A stretch of 64,000 nucleotides of DNA from CAXBMB01 sp052078155 (lineage in GTDB: Bacteria > Pseudomonadota > Alphaproteobacteria > Kiloniellales > DSM-21159), in the NCBI GenBank assembly GCA_052078155.1, contig JBQJBP010000001.1:1798001-1862000 (forward strand). The letters are read 5' to 3'. A program made the position numbers and the translations under genes. Shown piece by piece: positions 25,262-34,860 of this stretch (positions are counted from its first letter, which is position 1; each line of letters starts with the position of its first letter). The notes below the pieces were generated by a model. That model was given only the letters and a program-made list of their open reading frames with translations, searched no databases and was not told the DNA's origin.

Positions 25262-27178
25262 TCAGGCACGAATGTCCCGCAAGCCCACATCGTTGGCCCC
25301 CAAAGCCGTCAGGGCTGTGGTGACAATGTCCGGTGAGGTCAGTCCCGCCTTTTCCCACTGCACTTCCGGCTTATCATGGTCGATAAAGACATCCGGCATA
25401 TAGAGCGGACGGAACTTCAAGCCACCATCCAACAGGCCTTCTTTGGCCAGCTGGTGCATCACCTGACTGGCAAAACCGCCAATGGCGCCTTCTTCCAGCG
25501 TGATCAGAACTTCGTGCTCAGATGCCAGGCGCCGGACCAGATCCGCATCCAGCGGCTTGGCAAAACGGGCATCGGCCACTGTGGTGCTCAGGCCGCGGGC
25601 CGACAGATCTTCAGCCGCCTGCAAAGCCTCACCCAGTCGGGTTCCCAAGGACAGAATGGCAACCTTACTGCCTTCCCGCAGCACCCGGCCTTTGCCGATT
25701 TCCAGCACCTGTGCCTGATCCGGAAGAGCAGCACCGGTCCCTTCCCCGCGCGGATAACGCAAAGCTGAGGGGCCTTCATCGAAAGCCACCTGGGTTGCCA
25801 CCATATGGCTCAGCTCCGCTTCATCAGAAGCCGCCATGATCATCATGCCTGGCAGACAGGCCAGATAGGCCAGATCGTAAGTGCCCTGGTGTGTCACCCC
25901 ATCGGCACCAACCATCCCTGCCCGATCGATGGCGAAGCGCACCGGCAGCTTCTGAATGGCCACATCATGGACCACCTGGTCGTAGGCCCGCTGCAGAAAG
26001 GTCGAATAGATGGCGGCGAAAGGTTTGTAGCCTTCACAGGCCAGACCGGCACAGAAAGTCACGGCATGCTGTTCGGCGATGCCAACATCAAAAGTGCGGT
26101 CGGGAAAGCGCTTGCCAAAAAGATCCAGTCCCGTGCCAGACGGCATGGCGGCGGAGACAGCGACGATCTTGTCGTCCTGCTCGGCCTCCTTGATCAGGGC
26201 CTTGGCGAAGACCGAGGTGTAGCTGGGGGCCTTGGGCGTGCCTTTGGACTGCTTGCCGGTGACCACGTCAAACTTGCTGACACCGTGATACTTGTCAGAG
26301 GCCTCTTCTGCCGGACCATAGCCCTTGCCCTTCTGGGTGACAGCGTGGATCAGCACTGGCCCGTCATACTCACGGTCACGCAGGTTTTTCAGGATCGGCA
26401 GCAGATGGTTAAGGTCGTGGCCATCCACCGGGCCGATGTAGAAGAAGCCCATTTCCTCAAACAGCGTTCCTCCGGTCAGCATGCCACGGGCGTACTCTTC
26501 AGCCCGCTTGGCCGCCGTGCGCAGAGGCCGGGGGAAATGGTCGCTCAGCTGCTTGCCCAGGTCCCGCATGGTATGGAAGGACTTGGAGGAAATCAGCCGG
26601 GAAAGATAGCCACTCATGGCGCCGACAGGCGGCGCAATGGACATGTCGTTGTCATTCAGGATGACAATCAGGCGCGAGTTGCTGGCACCGGCATTGTTCA
26701 TGGCTTCATAAGCCATGCCCGCAGACATGGATCCGTCACCAATCACTGAAATGACGTTGAAATCCTCTCCCTGCAGGTCCCGCGCCACAGCAAACCCCAG
26801 ACCGGCAGAGATCGACGTGGAGGAATGGGCTGCACCAAAGGGATCAAACTCACTTTCCGCACGGCTGGTAAAGCCGGACAGACCGCCCCCCTGGCGCAGG
26901 CTGTTCATGCGCTCACGACGGCCGGTCAGAATCTTATGGGGATAACACTGGTGGCTGACATCCCAGATCAGCTTGTCCTTGGGCGTGTTGAAGACGTAGT
27001 GCAGCGCCACGGTCAGCTCAACCACACCCAGTCCGGCCCCAAGGTGACCGCCGGTGCGCGAGACGGACTCAATCATATCCTGACGCAATTCATCAACCAG
27101 TTGCGGCAGCTGGCTTTCATCCAGACCGCGCAGATCAGCAGGCGTTTCGATTTGATCAAGAAGGGGCGTTTTGCTCAT
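25262..27178 (-). CDS. dxs: 1-Deoxy-D-xylulose-5-phosphate synthase
   Basis: Dxs joins pyruvate and glyceraldehyde 3-phosphate with thiamine diphosphate, the first and flux-controlling step of the MEP isoprenoid pathway. The thiamine site is GDGSMSAGMAYEAMNNAG with the downstream Asn that binds Mg2+. The histidine near HQCYPHKILTGR and the DRAGMVGADGVTHQG segment of the pyrimidine domain are both in place. About 638 residues is standard (E. coli 620). The start is the ATG at 27178. The ispA gene upstream on the same strand supplies the next pathway block, and a gap of about 260 bases between them may hold a separate promoter. Confidence 0.96.
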   Translation of the reverse strand: MSKTPLLDQIETPADLRGLDESQLPQLVDELRQDMIESVSRTGGHLGAGLGVVELTVALHYVFNTPKDKLIWDVSHQCYPHKILTGRRERMNSLRQGGGLSGFTSRAESEFDPFGAAHSSTSISAGLGFAVARDLQGEDFNVISVIGDGSMSAGMAYEAMNNAGASNSRLIVILNDNDMSIAPPVGAMSGYLSRLISSKSFHTMRDLGKQLSDHFPRPLRTAAKRAEEYARGMLTGGTLFEEMGFFYIGPVDGHDLNHLLPILKNLRDREYDGPVLIHAVTQKGKGYGPAEEASDKYHGVSKFDVVTGKQSKGTPKAPSYTSVFAKALIKEAEQDDKIVAVSAAMPSGTGLDLFGKRFPDRTFDVGIAEQHAVTFCAGLACEGYKPFAAIYSTFLQRAYDQVVHDVAIQKLPVRFAIDRAGMVGADGVTHQGTYDLAYLACLPGMMIMAASDEAELSHMVATQVAFDEGPSALRYPRGEGTGAALPDQAQVLEIGKGRVLREGSKVAILSLGTRLGEALQAAEDLSARGLSTTVADARFAKPLDADLVRRLASEHEVLITLEEGAIGGFASQVMHQLAKEGLLDGGLKFRPLYMPDVFIDHDKPEVQWEKAGLTSPDIVTTALTALGANDVGLRDIRA

Positions 27179-27441
27179 CACACCAGACACCAGGTTTCAT
27201 TCTTAATGCGCTTTCAGCCATAGCCCCTGAATGCAGGCAATCAGCAGGCAGCAGAACACGCTAAAACAGACAGAAAAAGAAGACAGCGACAGCGTCACAG
27301 TTTCTCTTTTTCCAAAGCAGGCCAAAAGGCAAGCAACAACAGGCTTTAAGCCAACCGGTTCTTTACGTGGCCCGGCCTGACTTAGCAAACCACGACTGCC
27401 CCCCAGGAGGCAAAGCCAGATCAAAGTCTGATCTGTGCTGT

Positions 27442-28389
27442 TTAAGACCGACGCTGCAGGACAAAAGTGGCCGTTGCTCTTAGAAGGTCGGCCTTCTGAC
27501 CGAAAATATCAAGCCGCGCCTGGGCAGAATCCACCAGTTCAACAGCCTTTTGCCGCGCTGCAGCCAATCCCAGCAGACCAACAAAGGTGGCCTTGCCCTG
27601 CTCAGCATCCCGACCGGCTGGTTTGCCCAGTTGTGCGGCATCCCCTTCATGGTCCAACAGATCGTCCACCACCTGGAAAGCCAGACCCAGGTCTTTGGCG
27701 TAGTGCACCACGGCATCGATTTCCGCCTGTCCGGCCTGCCCCAGCAAGGCACCGGCACGGCAGGATTCCATAATCAAAGCACCGGTTTTCAAAGCCTGCA
27801 GTTCAGTTACGCCCGCCAGATCCAGCTGATCCCGGTCCGGGGACAGATCGATCATCTGACCGCCGACCATCCCCGCCGGCCCCGCAGCCTCGGCCAACCC
27901 GGCAATCAGCTGCCCGCGCACGGCCGGATCCGGATGCACAGCTTCCTGGGACAAAACCGCAAAAGCTTCCGTCAGCAGACCGTCGCCTGCAAGCACAGCG
28001 GTTGCTTCGTCAAAAGCCTTGTGTACCGTGGGCCGTCCGCGGCGCAGATCGCTGTCATCCATGGCTGGCAGATCATCGTGGACAAGAGAATAGCAGTGCA
28101 GCATCTCGAAGGCGGCTGCGGCCCGCAGCGCCCGGGCTCTGGGCACGTCAAACAGCGCAGCCGTCTGGATCAGCAAAAAAGGCCTCAGCCGTTTGCCACC
28201 GCCAAGGGCAGCATGGCGCATGGCTGACAACACCCGCCCTCGGGGGGTCGAGACTTTCGGCAACAAGAGGTCCAGTTCGGCTTCCACCTCAGCAGCTGTG
28301 GCCGTCAGGGCAGCAGAAAAGGCAGAAGCGGTTTCCGGACCACCATCTTCAAGAGGCTGCTGGGGCAAAAGGGACTGACTTTGGGGCAT
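27442..28389 (-). CDS. ispA: Farnesyl diphosphate synthase
   Basis: IspA condenses isopentenyl diphosphate with dimethylallyl and geranyl diphosphate to make farnesyl diphosphate for ubiquinone, carriers and hopanoids. The first aspartate-rich motif is DDLPAMDD (105-112), with Tyr100 and Ser101 just before it as in E. coli IspA, which points to a C15 rather than longer product. The second motif is DDLLD (242-246). GGGKRLRP near residues 63-70 is the substrate-binding region. At 315 residues it has about 15 extra N-terminal residues compared with E. coli. The gene follows xseB by 39 bases on the same strand. Confidence 0.93.
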   Translation of the reverse strand: MPQSQSLLPQQPLEDGGPETASAFSAALTATAAEVEAELDLLLPKVSTPRGRVLSAMRHAALGGGKRLRPFLLIQTAALFDVPRARALRAAAAFEMLHCYSLVHDDLPAMDDSDLRRGRPTVHKAFDEATAVLAGDGLLTEAFAVLSQEAVHPDPAVRGQLIAGLAEAAGPAGMVGGQMIDLSPDRDQLDLAGVTELQALKTGALIMESCRAGALLGQAGQAEIDAVVHYAKDLGLAFQVVDDLLDHEGDAAQLGKPAGRDAEQGKATFVGLLGLAAARQKAVELVDSAQARLDIFGQKADLLRATATFVLQRRS

Positions 28390-28428
28390 ACGCCTGGGCC
28401 TGCTGCTTTTCTAACTCAAGAGAGATGA

Positions 28429-28716
28429 TCAGGATTCTTCAAATGCCTGAGCGCCGGTTACCCCATTGGGGCCAAACTGGATCTTTTCGATTTTGGCTTT
28501 GGCCTCAGCCAGCTTCTTTTCGCAGTGAGTTTTCAACTGCGCACCGCGTTCATAGGCTTCGATGGCCTGATCCAGTTTGCCTTCACCGGATTCCAGACTG
28601 TTGACCAAGCGCCGCAGTTCTTCCAGAGCTTCTTCAAAGGACAGGTCAGCCACCGGCTTGGACGCTTGCATCTGCTCGTTCATTTTCGCCTCAATCTTTA
28701 GATACTCAGAGGTCAT
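28429..28716 (-). CDS. xseB: Exodeoxyribonuclease VII small subunit
   Basis: XseB is the small helical subunit that binds several copies to XseA to form exonuclease VII, which cuts single-stranded DNA. The conserved core is LSFEEALEELRRLVNSLESG, with YERGAQLKTHCEKKLAEAKA after it. The 95-residue reading frame may start later at the ATG at 28683, giving 84 residues (MNEQMQASKPVADL). xseA is not in this window. The position beside ispA is the usual alphaproteobacterial arrangement. Confidence 0.9.
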   Translation of the reverse strand: MTSEYLKIEAKMNEQMQASKPVADLSFEEALEELRRLVNSLESGEGKLDQAIEAYERGAQLKTHCEKKLAEAKAKIEKIQFGPNGVTGAQAFEES

Positions 28717-28790
28717 GCCTCTGCCTCGGATCCTTCAAGAACCTCGACCAGCTTACCTCGTTTACCTGCCTGACCCCAGCCCCTTTGCGC

Positions 28791-29720
28791 TCAAGTTTCC
28801 ATGAGCGCACGGACATGGGCCGCCGAACCGCTGGCCAGGGCATGCAGGTCATAACCTCCTTCCAGCGAAGATACCAGCCGACCGCGACAGGCGTGCAGGG
28901 CGATGCGTTTGATTTCGCCGGTGATCCAGCCGAAATCCTCATCGGTCAGGCACAGACTGGCCAGAGGATCATCTTCATGAGCATCGAAACCGGCGGAGAT
29001 GAAAATGAAATCCGGATCAAAGGCCGCCAGCCGGGGCAAGGCCACCTTGTTCATATGCTCCCGGAACTCCTCGGAGCCCCCCATGGGGCCGATGGGCAGG
29101 TTCATGATGTTGTTGGCCACGCCGCGCTCCCCGGCCATGCCGGTGCCCGGATACAGCGGCACCTGATGGCTGGAGATCAGCAGCAGGTCCGGATCATCCC
29201 AGAAGGCAGCCTGGGTGCCGTTGCCGTGGTGCACATCAAAGTCCACCACAGCGATGCGGTGGCACTTATGCACCTCTCTGGCATGAAGCGCGCCCACTGC
29301 CACGTTGGAAAAGAAACAGAAGCCCATGGCGGTGTCTGGTTCCGCATGATGTCCCGGGGGACGGATGGCGCAAAAAGCGTTGTCCCCCTTGCCTTCCATG
29401 ACCGCGTCCACGGCGGCGCAAACCGCACCTGCGGCGCGCAAGGCAGCCTGACCGGTCCCGGGCGAGAGGGAGGTGTCGCCGTCCAGGGGATACAGACCAC
29501 TGCTGGGAATGTTGTTCAGGATCGAATCTATATGTTCAGCCGGGTGCACCCGCAGGAGCTGCTCATACGTTGCCAGCGGCGCATCACAACGCAGCAGTCC
29601 CATGAATTCCGGTGCATCCATGGCATGCAGCACAGACTTCAAACGGGCCGGCTGTTCGGGATGCAGCCGCCCCATGTCGTGGCCAAAGCAATCCATGTGG
29701 CTGAAGAGCAATGTGCTCAT
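28791..29720 (-). CDS. Histone deacetylase-family (acetoin utilisation/polyamine deacetylase-like) hydrolase
   Basis: This zinc hydrolase of 309 residues belongs to the class II-like bacterial deacetylase family. Its metal and catalytic residues are visible in RPPGHHAEPDTAMGFC (tandem histidines) and VVDFDVHHGNGTQAAFWDD (the Asp-x-His metal ligands). The substrate is uncertain; family members act on acetylpolyamines or acetyl-lysine. The presence of a polyamine-type transporter in the window does not prove a link, because this gene regularly stands beside xseB-ispA-dxs. The ATG at 29720 has GGAGA ten bases upstream. Confidence 0.88.
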   Translation of the reverse strand: MSTLLFSHMDCFGHDMGRLHPEQPARLKSVLHAMDAPEFMGLLRCDAPLATYEQLLRVHPAEHIDSILNNIPSSGLYPLDGDTSLSPGTGQAALRAAGAVCAAVDAVMEGKGDNAFCAIRPPGHHAEPDTAMGFCFFSNVAVGALHAREVHKCHRIAVVDFDVHHGNGTQAAFWDDPDLLLISSHQVPLYPGTGMAGERGVANNIMNLPIGPMGGSEEFREHMNKVALPRLAAFDPDFIFISAGFDAHEDDPLASLCLTDEDFGWITGEIKRIALHACRGRLVSSLEGGYDLHALASGSAAHVRALMET

Positions 29721-30259
29721 GCGAATTCTGTCTCCCATCCTGCCAGTATTTTGGTCACAGCCTCACCTCTGGCACCCTTGCAAACGGGCCCAATGCAAAA
29801 AGCTGTCGACACTTTACCCCCTCTTCCCACTTTCAATCAGTGCTCAGAGGCTTGTTGACGTTCTTTGTAGGGGTACATCGTGATTCATCAAAGAACCATA
29901 TGACCAAAGAAGCACATGACTCTAGGGCGCTGCCCGCGGTTCATTCAAGCAAAGGCCCCGTCTTTCTGCGCGACCAATTCCCGCAGGGCAGTCTGCCTGC
30001 AGCTTCAACCAGCCTGCCCGGTCACGTGGCAGAGCCGGTCTGAACGACTATTCGTTGCGAGGGGCTGCTGGCACTGCTAACTAAGGCAATTAAGTTACGG
30101 GCCCTGCCGGAGTCGCTTTCCAGCAGGCGATACTGCCTCAAAACTTGTTTGCTTTGGTTGACAGCGCTTTGCGTTAAAACCCAAGCTGACGCTCATCCTC
30201 TGACAGGTTGAAGAGGGGCAGGCAACCCGCAACAGCGACGCACAAAGACAGGCTTCACC
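29721..30259. other. Divergent intergenic region
   Basis: The deacetylase gene and dcd diverge from here, so both promoters must lie in this 540-base gap. No tRNA, no coding frame with family features and no confident promoter hexamers are seen. TTGACA occurs at about 30159, but no matching -10 box is placed correctly. Confidence 0.4.
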
Positions 30260-31405
30260 ATGAGCGAATCAACAGCAACACAGGACCAGGCGCTCGACAA
30301 CGGCATTTTGCCGTCACAGGCCGTGCGCCGGTTGATTGCTGATGGCGCGATCCGGTCCAGCGATCCCGATCTTGAAAGCCTTGTTCAGCCCTCCTCTATT
30401 GACCTTCGCCTGGGCAGAACCGCCTATCGGGTGCGGGCCTCCTTCCTGCCGGGCAAAGGCAAAACGGTCCACGACCGCATTGACGCCCTGTCCATGCATA
30501 AGATCGATCTGAGCGAGGGTGCGGTTCTGGAGGTGGGCTGCGTCTACATCGTCCCCCTGATGGAAAGCCTGCATCTTTCCGATCAGATTTCCGGAATGGC
30601 CAATCCCAAATCATCGACCGGCCGCCTCAACCTCTTTACACGGTTGATCGTCGACGGTGCCGAAGAATTTGACCGGGTGCCAGCCGGATACGACGGGCCG
30701 CTCTACGCAGAAATCGCCCCCAACGCCTTTTCAATCCTCGTGCGCCCCGGTGTGCGCCTGAACCAGGTTCGTTTCAGACAGGGCACCCCTACCGTCACCG
30801 ATCAGGATCTGCAGCAGCTGCATGATGAAACCGGTCTGGTGGGCAGCGCCCGGGATACGGCCCAGATCAACAAAGGCCTGCTCTTTACCGTGGACCTCAA
30901 TGGCATCGGGCCGGACAAACTTGCGGGATACAAGGCCAAGCGGCATGCCGCCGTCATCGATGTCTCGAAGATCGGCCATTATGATCCGCGCGAGTACTGG
31001 GATGCCATTCCCGCCGATCCCGACGGGCGGCTGATTCTGGACCCCAATGAGTTTTACATTCTGGCCTCGCGGGAACGGGTACGCATTCCCCCCGACTATG
31101 CTGCGGAAATGATGCCCTATGACACGTCCATGGGCGAGTTTCGGGTCCACTATGCCGGATTCTTTGATCCGGGATTTGGCTGGTCACCGGACACGGACGG
31201 CAGCCAGGACGGCGGCGGCACCCGCGCGGTACTGGAAGTCCGTTCTCATGAAGTGCCCTTTTTGCTGGAACACGGCCAGGCTGTCGGTCGCATGGTCTAT
31301 GACCGACTGCTCGAACGACCCGATGAAATCTATGGCGCAGACATTGGCTCCAATTACCATGCCCAGGCACTGACCCTCTCCAAGCACTTCAAGGCCTGGG
31401 ACTGA
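30260..31405 (+). CDS. dcd: dCTP deaminase, long alphaproteobacterial form
   Basis: The enzyme turns dCTP into dUTP, the main source of dUMP for thymidylate synthesis in bacteria that lack a cytidine-based route. At 381 residues it is nearly twice as long as E. coli Dcd (193). It has an N-terminal half resembling Dcd (SLVQPSSIDLRLGRTAYRVR, then GMANPKSSTGRLNLFTRLI with the catalytic region) and a second half of the same fold (DPNEFYILASRERVRIPPDY, FRVHYAGFFDPGFG), as in the alphaproteobacterial family. The two halves resemble each other, consistent with an internal duplication. The gene starts with a normal ATG. Confidence 0.88.
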   Translation: MSESTATQDQALDNGILPSQAVRRLIADGAIRSSDPDLESLVQPSSIDLRLGRTAYRVRASFLPGKGKTVHDRIDALSMHKIDLSEGAVLEVGCVYIVPLMESLHLSDQISGMANPKSSTGRLNLFTRLIVDGAEEFDRVPAGYDGPLYAEIAPNAFSILVRPGVRLNQVRFRQGTPTVTDQDLQQLHDETGLVGSARDTAQINKGLLFTVDLNGIGPDKLAGYKAKRHAAVIDVSKIGHYDPREYWDAIPADPDGRLILDPNEFYILASRERVRIPPDYAAEMMPYDTSMGEFRVHYAGFFDPGFGWSPDTDGSQDGGGTRAVLEVRSHEVPFLLEHGQAVGRMVYDRLLERPDEIYGADIGSNYHAQALTLSKHFKAWD

Positions 31406-31493
31406 GTTCTCACCTGTTGTTAAGCTGTTCCTTGCAAAGCTGACGCCTGGTTAAACTGCCCCTATTTTAGATTAACATAAGGGACTTTGCCGG

Positions 31494-32327
31494 ATGCCCT
31501 GGATTCACAAAATCAGACATAATCGGCTGAAAGACGAAAGCCGCTTTCTGCTCGATCACAGTCACGATGTTGTTTCCCAGTTTGGTGAAGATGGCATTTT
31601 TCAGAAGCTCTTTGAGATCATTGGCACTGAAAACAAATGGTGCGTGGAGTTCGGGGCCTGGGATGGCAAGAATCTGTCAAACACCTACAACCTGATCCAT
31701 AACCAGAACTGGCAGGGCGTACTGATTGAAGGCGACAAAAGTCGCTTCGGTGACCTGGAAGTGACCTATGGAGACAACGAGCGCGCCCATTGCTTCTGTG
31801 GTGCTGTAGGCTTTGATGCAGACAACCACCTGGAAAGTTATCTGGGCCAAACCGACATCCCGAAGACCTTCGATCTGCTGTCCATCGACATCGACGGCAA
31901 TGACTGGCACGTCTGGGAGTCGTTAAAAAACTACCGCCCCCGTGTAGTGGTGGTGGAGTTCAATCCGACCGTGCCCAACGATGTGATTTTCGTGCAGGAC
32001 AAAGATCCGGAGGTGAACCAGGGCTGTTCCCTGATGGCCCTGATCACTCTGGGCAAGCGCAAAGGTTATGAACTGGCCTGTGCCACGGCCATCAACGGCA
32101 TTTTTGTGGTGAAGGAAGAGTTCGACAAACTGGGCATCGCCGACAATGACATCGACGCCATGTTCCAGTCCGCGCAGGATGGGCGGGTCTTCAACGCCTA
32201 CGATGGCACCATTTACACCATCGGCATGCCCCGTTTGCGTTGGGGCGGTCAGGAAATTTCCCCGACTGATCTGCAGCTGCTCAGCGAGAAAGAACGCCAG
32301 TTCAGCGATCGGCTGAAAAGCACCTGA
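31494..32327 (+). CDS. FkbM-like SAM-dependent methyltransferase
   Basis: A Rossmann-type methyltransferase of 277 residues. The SAM site is WCVEFGAWDGKNLSNTY (about residues 49-65), followed by GVLIEGDKSRF and the acidic motif LLSIDIDGNDWHVWESL. RPRVVVVEFNP, the strand near the active site, is typical of FkbM-type O-methyltransferases that methylate sugars or secondary metabolites. It has no genetic neighbours of a sugar pathway, so the substrate is unknown. It stands apart from dcd by 88 bases, with no clear terminator in between. Confidence 0.65.
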   Translation: MPWIHKIRHNRLKDESRFLLDHSHDVVSQFGEDGIFQKLFEIIGTENKWCVEFGAWDGKNLSNTYNLIHNQNWQGVLIEGDKSRFGDLEVTYGDNERAHCFCGAVGFDADNHLESYLGQTDIPKTFDLLSIDIDGNDWHVWESLKNYRPRVVVVEFNPTVPNDVIFVQDKDPEVNQGCSLMALITLGKRKGYELACATAINGIFVVKEEFDKLGIADNDIDAMFQSAQDGRVFNAYDGTIYTIGMPRLRWGGQEISPTDLQLLSEKERQFSDRLKST

Positions 32328-32343
32328 TCGCTGCACCGGACCC

Positions 32344-32372
32344 AGCCCCCACCGCAATCAGCAGGGGGCTTA
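32344..32372. terminator. Hairpin between convergent genes
   Basis: AGCCCCC (32344-32350) pairs with GGGGGCT (32364-32370) between the converging methyltransferase and dehydrogenase genes. It lacks a good T-run on the plus strand, but may slow both transcripts. Confidence 0.4.
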
Positions 32373-32412
32373 AAGCAAACTTCGGTGTCGCTTAGTTTCC
32401 CCTTTTTCAGCC

Positions 32413-33234
32413 TCAGTCGAAAAGAGACTTCCAGGCATGCCCCCCGGCATTGGCTTCTGAGTAGCGCCGACCCCAGATCAGACCGCCGTCCACCACAATG
32501 TCCTCTCCATTGACGAACCCGCTTTCATCGGACGCCAGATAGAGCGCCGCGTTGGCAATGTCCTGCGTCAACCCGGCCTGCGGCAGAGCCTGAAACCCGG
32601 CCAGCGCCGCTTCGACTTTCTCTGCAGTCTGATCGGCTTTTTCCGGGTCCAGCCCCATGGCCTTGCCAAAGATGCCGGTGGCGATGCCGCCGGGGGAAAT
32701 GGAGTTGACCCGCACACGGTCCTCCCCCAGTTCCATGGCCGCGCAGCGCGTCAGGTGTACCACGGCGGCTTTGGCCAGGGCGTAGATGATGGAAGAGGTA
32801 TAGCCCGCACGGTGGGCTGCCACGGACCCCACATTGATGATGGAGCCGCTGCCCTGCGCTTTCATCAAAGGGGTGGCATGTTTCATATGGGCCAGGACCC
32901 CGCGAACATGTACAGCAATGGCTTTGTCGAAGCCGTCCATGGGCAGGGTTTCGATGCGCCCGCCCGGTGCCGGAGCCCCGGCGTTGTTCATCAGGATATC
33001 CAGGCGGCCGAAACGGTCATGGGTTTCCTTAATGGCACGTTCCGCATCTTCTTCGCGACCGGCGTCTGCTTCAATGAAGGTCGCGCCTGTGGCAGCTGCC
33101 ACGTCTGCTCCTACAGCAGCCCGTCGTCCGGTAAAGGCGACCTGCGCTCCTTCTTCCAGAAACCGCTCTACGGTGCGTCGACCGATGCCGCTGGTTGCCC
33201 CTGTCACCAACGCCACTTTACCTGCCAGTCTCAT
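32413..33234 (-). CDS. Short-chain dehydrogenase/reductase
   Basis: A classical NAD(P)-dependent enzyme of 273 residues. It has TGATSGIG (11-18), the NNAG motif and the catalytic Ser137, Tyr151 and Lys155 (IYALAKAAV). The C-terminal VDGGLIWGRRYSEA fits the family, with an extra tail of about ten residues. The substrate is unknown. The reading frame extends to 33408, but the ATG at 33234, with GGGGA eight bases before it, is the better start. The gene is separate from its neighbours. Confidence 0.82.
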   Translation of the reverse strand: MRLAGKVALVTGATSGIGRRTVERFLEEGAQVAFTGRRAAVGADVAAATGATFIEADAGREEDAERAIKETHDRFGRLDILMNNAGAPAPGGRIETLPMDGFDKAIAVHVRGVLAHMKHATPLMKAQGSGSIINVGSVAAHRAGYTSSIIYALAKAAVVHLTRCAAMELGEDRVRVNSISPGGIATGIFGKAMGLDPEKADQTAEKVEAALAGFQALPQAGLTQDIANAALYLASDESGFVNGEDIVVDGGLIWGRRYSEANAGGHAWKSLFD

Positions 33235-33425
33235 TCGATTTTCCCCGAGTTTTTGATAAGCAGTCTTCAGGGTAACGCCCTGCTGCGCGGAAGCAAGCCA
33301 GAGTCGAATCGCTATGAGGAGACTCTTTGTCTGAGGGTGCAGGCGCAGAGCGCCGCCAACCCCACCGATCATGCACCAGAGCCGCTGAAGCCTTGCCCTA
33401 TCAGGCAAAAAGAAATGAAGGTGGA

Positions 33426-33893
33426 TCAGGCTTTCTTGCGCTGATGATAGGTCAGGGCAAGAGCAATACAGTGGCGCAGCGGCGCTTCCGGCAGGTCTTT
33501 ATCCGTGTCCAGCAGCAGGGCGCGTTTGCCTTCAATGGCCAGTTCGCCCTCGTAATGTTGACGAAAAGTGTCAGCAAGTTTGGTCTGGCAGTGGACAAAA
33601 AGCGCCACCTGGCCCCTGTCTTTCGTCGGGCCCATTCTAAGGGTGCTGCCCGAACCGCTGGCCGTTGTCAGATAACTGGGCTGTCCCCATTTCAGGCACT
33701 CATCCAACGGTCCGACGCCCGGTGTCTGGGCGGCCACGTCAAACACCAGCTCCCGTAAAGCCAGCAAAGTGGCCTGCTGGGCCGGGGCGTAAGAGTCAAA
33801 GGCATTTGCCACAGCGGGGTTGGCAAAGGCTGTCCCCCAGTCTTTCGACAGGCTGTCCCGGTCCTTACCTGATGGGTTTTTGTGAGTTGCCAC
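33426..33893 (-). CDS. DUF1801-family protein
   Basis: A cytosolic protein of 155 residues. The segment YAPAQQATLLALRELVFDVA, then ECLKWGQPSYLT and TRMG-type core, matches DUF1801 (YdhG/SufE-like fold), a family of unknown function. The predicted length is somewhat longer than usual at the N-terminus. The start is a GTG at 33893. No operon partner is clear; the next gene on the strand is about 100 bases away. Confidence 0.7.
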   Translation of the reverse strand: MATHKNPSGKDRDSLSKDWGTAFANPAVANAFDSYAPAQQATLLALRELVFDVAAQTPGVGPLDECLKWGQPSYLTTASGSGSTLRMGPTKDRGQVALFVHCQTKLADTFRQHYEGELAIEGKRALLLDTDKDLPEAPLRHCIALALTYHQRKKA

Positions 33894-33989
33894 GGCGCTA
33901 TGTCAGATCTGCAGTTGCTGATCCCACTGTCCTACGCGCTTTCGGGCGCAAAGACCAAGTCCAGGGAAGCAGCCAGCTGACAGAAGCTG

Positions 33990-34817
33990 TCAGCAGTGGC
34001 CCTGCATCCGGGCCAGAATGGCATCCAAAGCGTGCGACCAGGCCTGCAGGCCGTCCCGACGGGCCACCTCATCCACACAGAGGTGGGTGATGCCGCCAGG
34101 GGTCGCCACCCCTTCGACAATCTGTTGCAGAGGTTCAGGCGACTGCAGGATCACCTCCGCATTGCCGCGTAGGGTCTGAGCCACCAGAGAGCGGGCCATG
34201 TCTTGTGGCAATCCCTGTTCGACGAACCAGTCCGTGATGGCAGCCATCCAGACAAAACTGGCTCCGGACAGCCCTCCAAACACGGCAGCCTTTTCATACA
34301 GCGCTGCACTTTGGCAGGAATAAACCGGCCCCAGAAAACCTAGCAGGGTGCGACAGGACGGGTCATCGGGATAGATCAGACTGGGGCCAACCCCCAGTTC
34401 GTTTGCGTGCCCTGGCATCATGCAGCAACTCACCCTGGCCGGCGCAACTGCCTGCTGCAGCGGCTCCAGCCCGATGGCTGCCATAGCCGAAAGGACCACC
34501 TGATCCTGCCGAAAGGAGAGCCGGGACAACTCCTGCAACGCGCCGGCAGGGGGCAGACAGACCAACAGCAGATCACACCCGGCCACCAGGGCCTGGTTGC
34601 TCTTGGCAACCTCTACAGCTGGCAGACTGGCCAAAGCCGCCGAGCGCACCTTGTTGCGGGGGGAGAGCAGATAGCGGTAAGGGGCCTGTTTATGAATGAG
34701 GCCCTTTACCAGGAATTCGGTTAAATGTCCGACCCCCAGAAAGCCGACAGTTGGAAATCCATCTGTCTGACCACCTTTCGGACCGGCTCCGAACGCCCTT
34801 TGCTGATCTGCTCCCAC
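33990..34817 (-). CDS. Pyrroline-5-carboxylate reductase-like oxidoreductase
   Basis: A protein of 275 residues of the ProC/6-phosphogluconate dehydrogenase-like fold. The NAD(P) site is TVGFLGVGHLTEFLVKGL near the N-terminus, and the domain's later conserved part is EGVATPGGITHLC (ProC signature region, normally with ATPGGTT). The first 22 residues look unlike the family, and the GTG at 34817 may not be the exact start. ProC makes proline; this one is divergent, with Ile instead of Thr in the ATPGG-T motif, and sits 43 bases after an aminotransferase gene. It may reduce a cyclic imine formed by that enzyme, but this is inference. Confidence 0.65.
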   Translation of the reverse strand: MGADQQRAFGAGPKGGQTDGFPTVGFLGVGHLTEFLVKGLIHKQAPYRYLLSPRNKVRSAALASLPAVEVAKSNQALVAGCDLLLVCLPPAGALQELSRLSFRQDQVVLSAMAAIGLEPLQQAVAPARVSCCMMPGHANELGVGPSLIYPDDPSCRTLLGFLGPVYSCQSAALYEKAAVFGGLSGASFVWMAAITDWFVEQGLPQDMARSLVAQTLRGNAEVILQSPEPLQQIVEGVATPGGITHLCVDEVARRDGLQAWSHALDAILARMQGHC

Positions 34818-34860
34818 CTGACCGCTCCCCTAATCTCATCACGTTAGGCCAGTTGCCCCA

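Noticed and set aside
29761..30240. A possible tRNA in the gap before dcd
   Set aside because: I found no TTCRANNC T-arm consensus or paired acceptor arms here.
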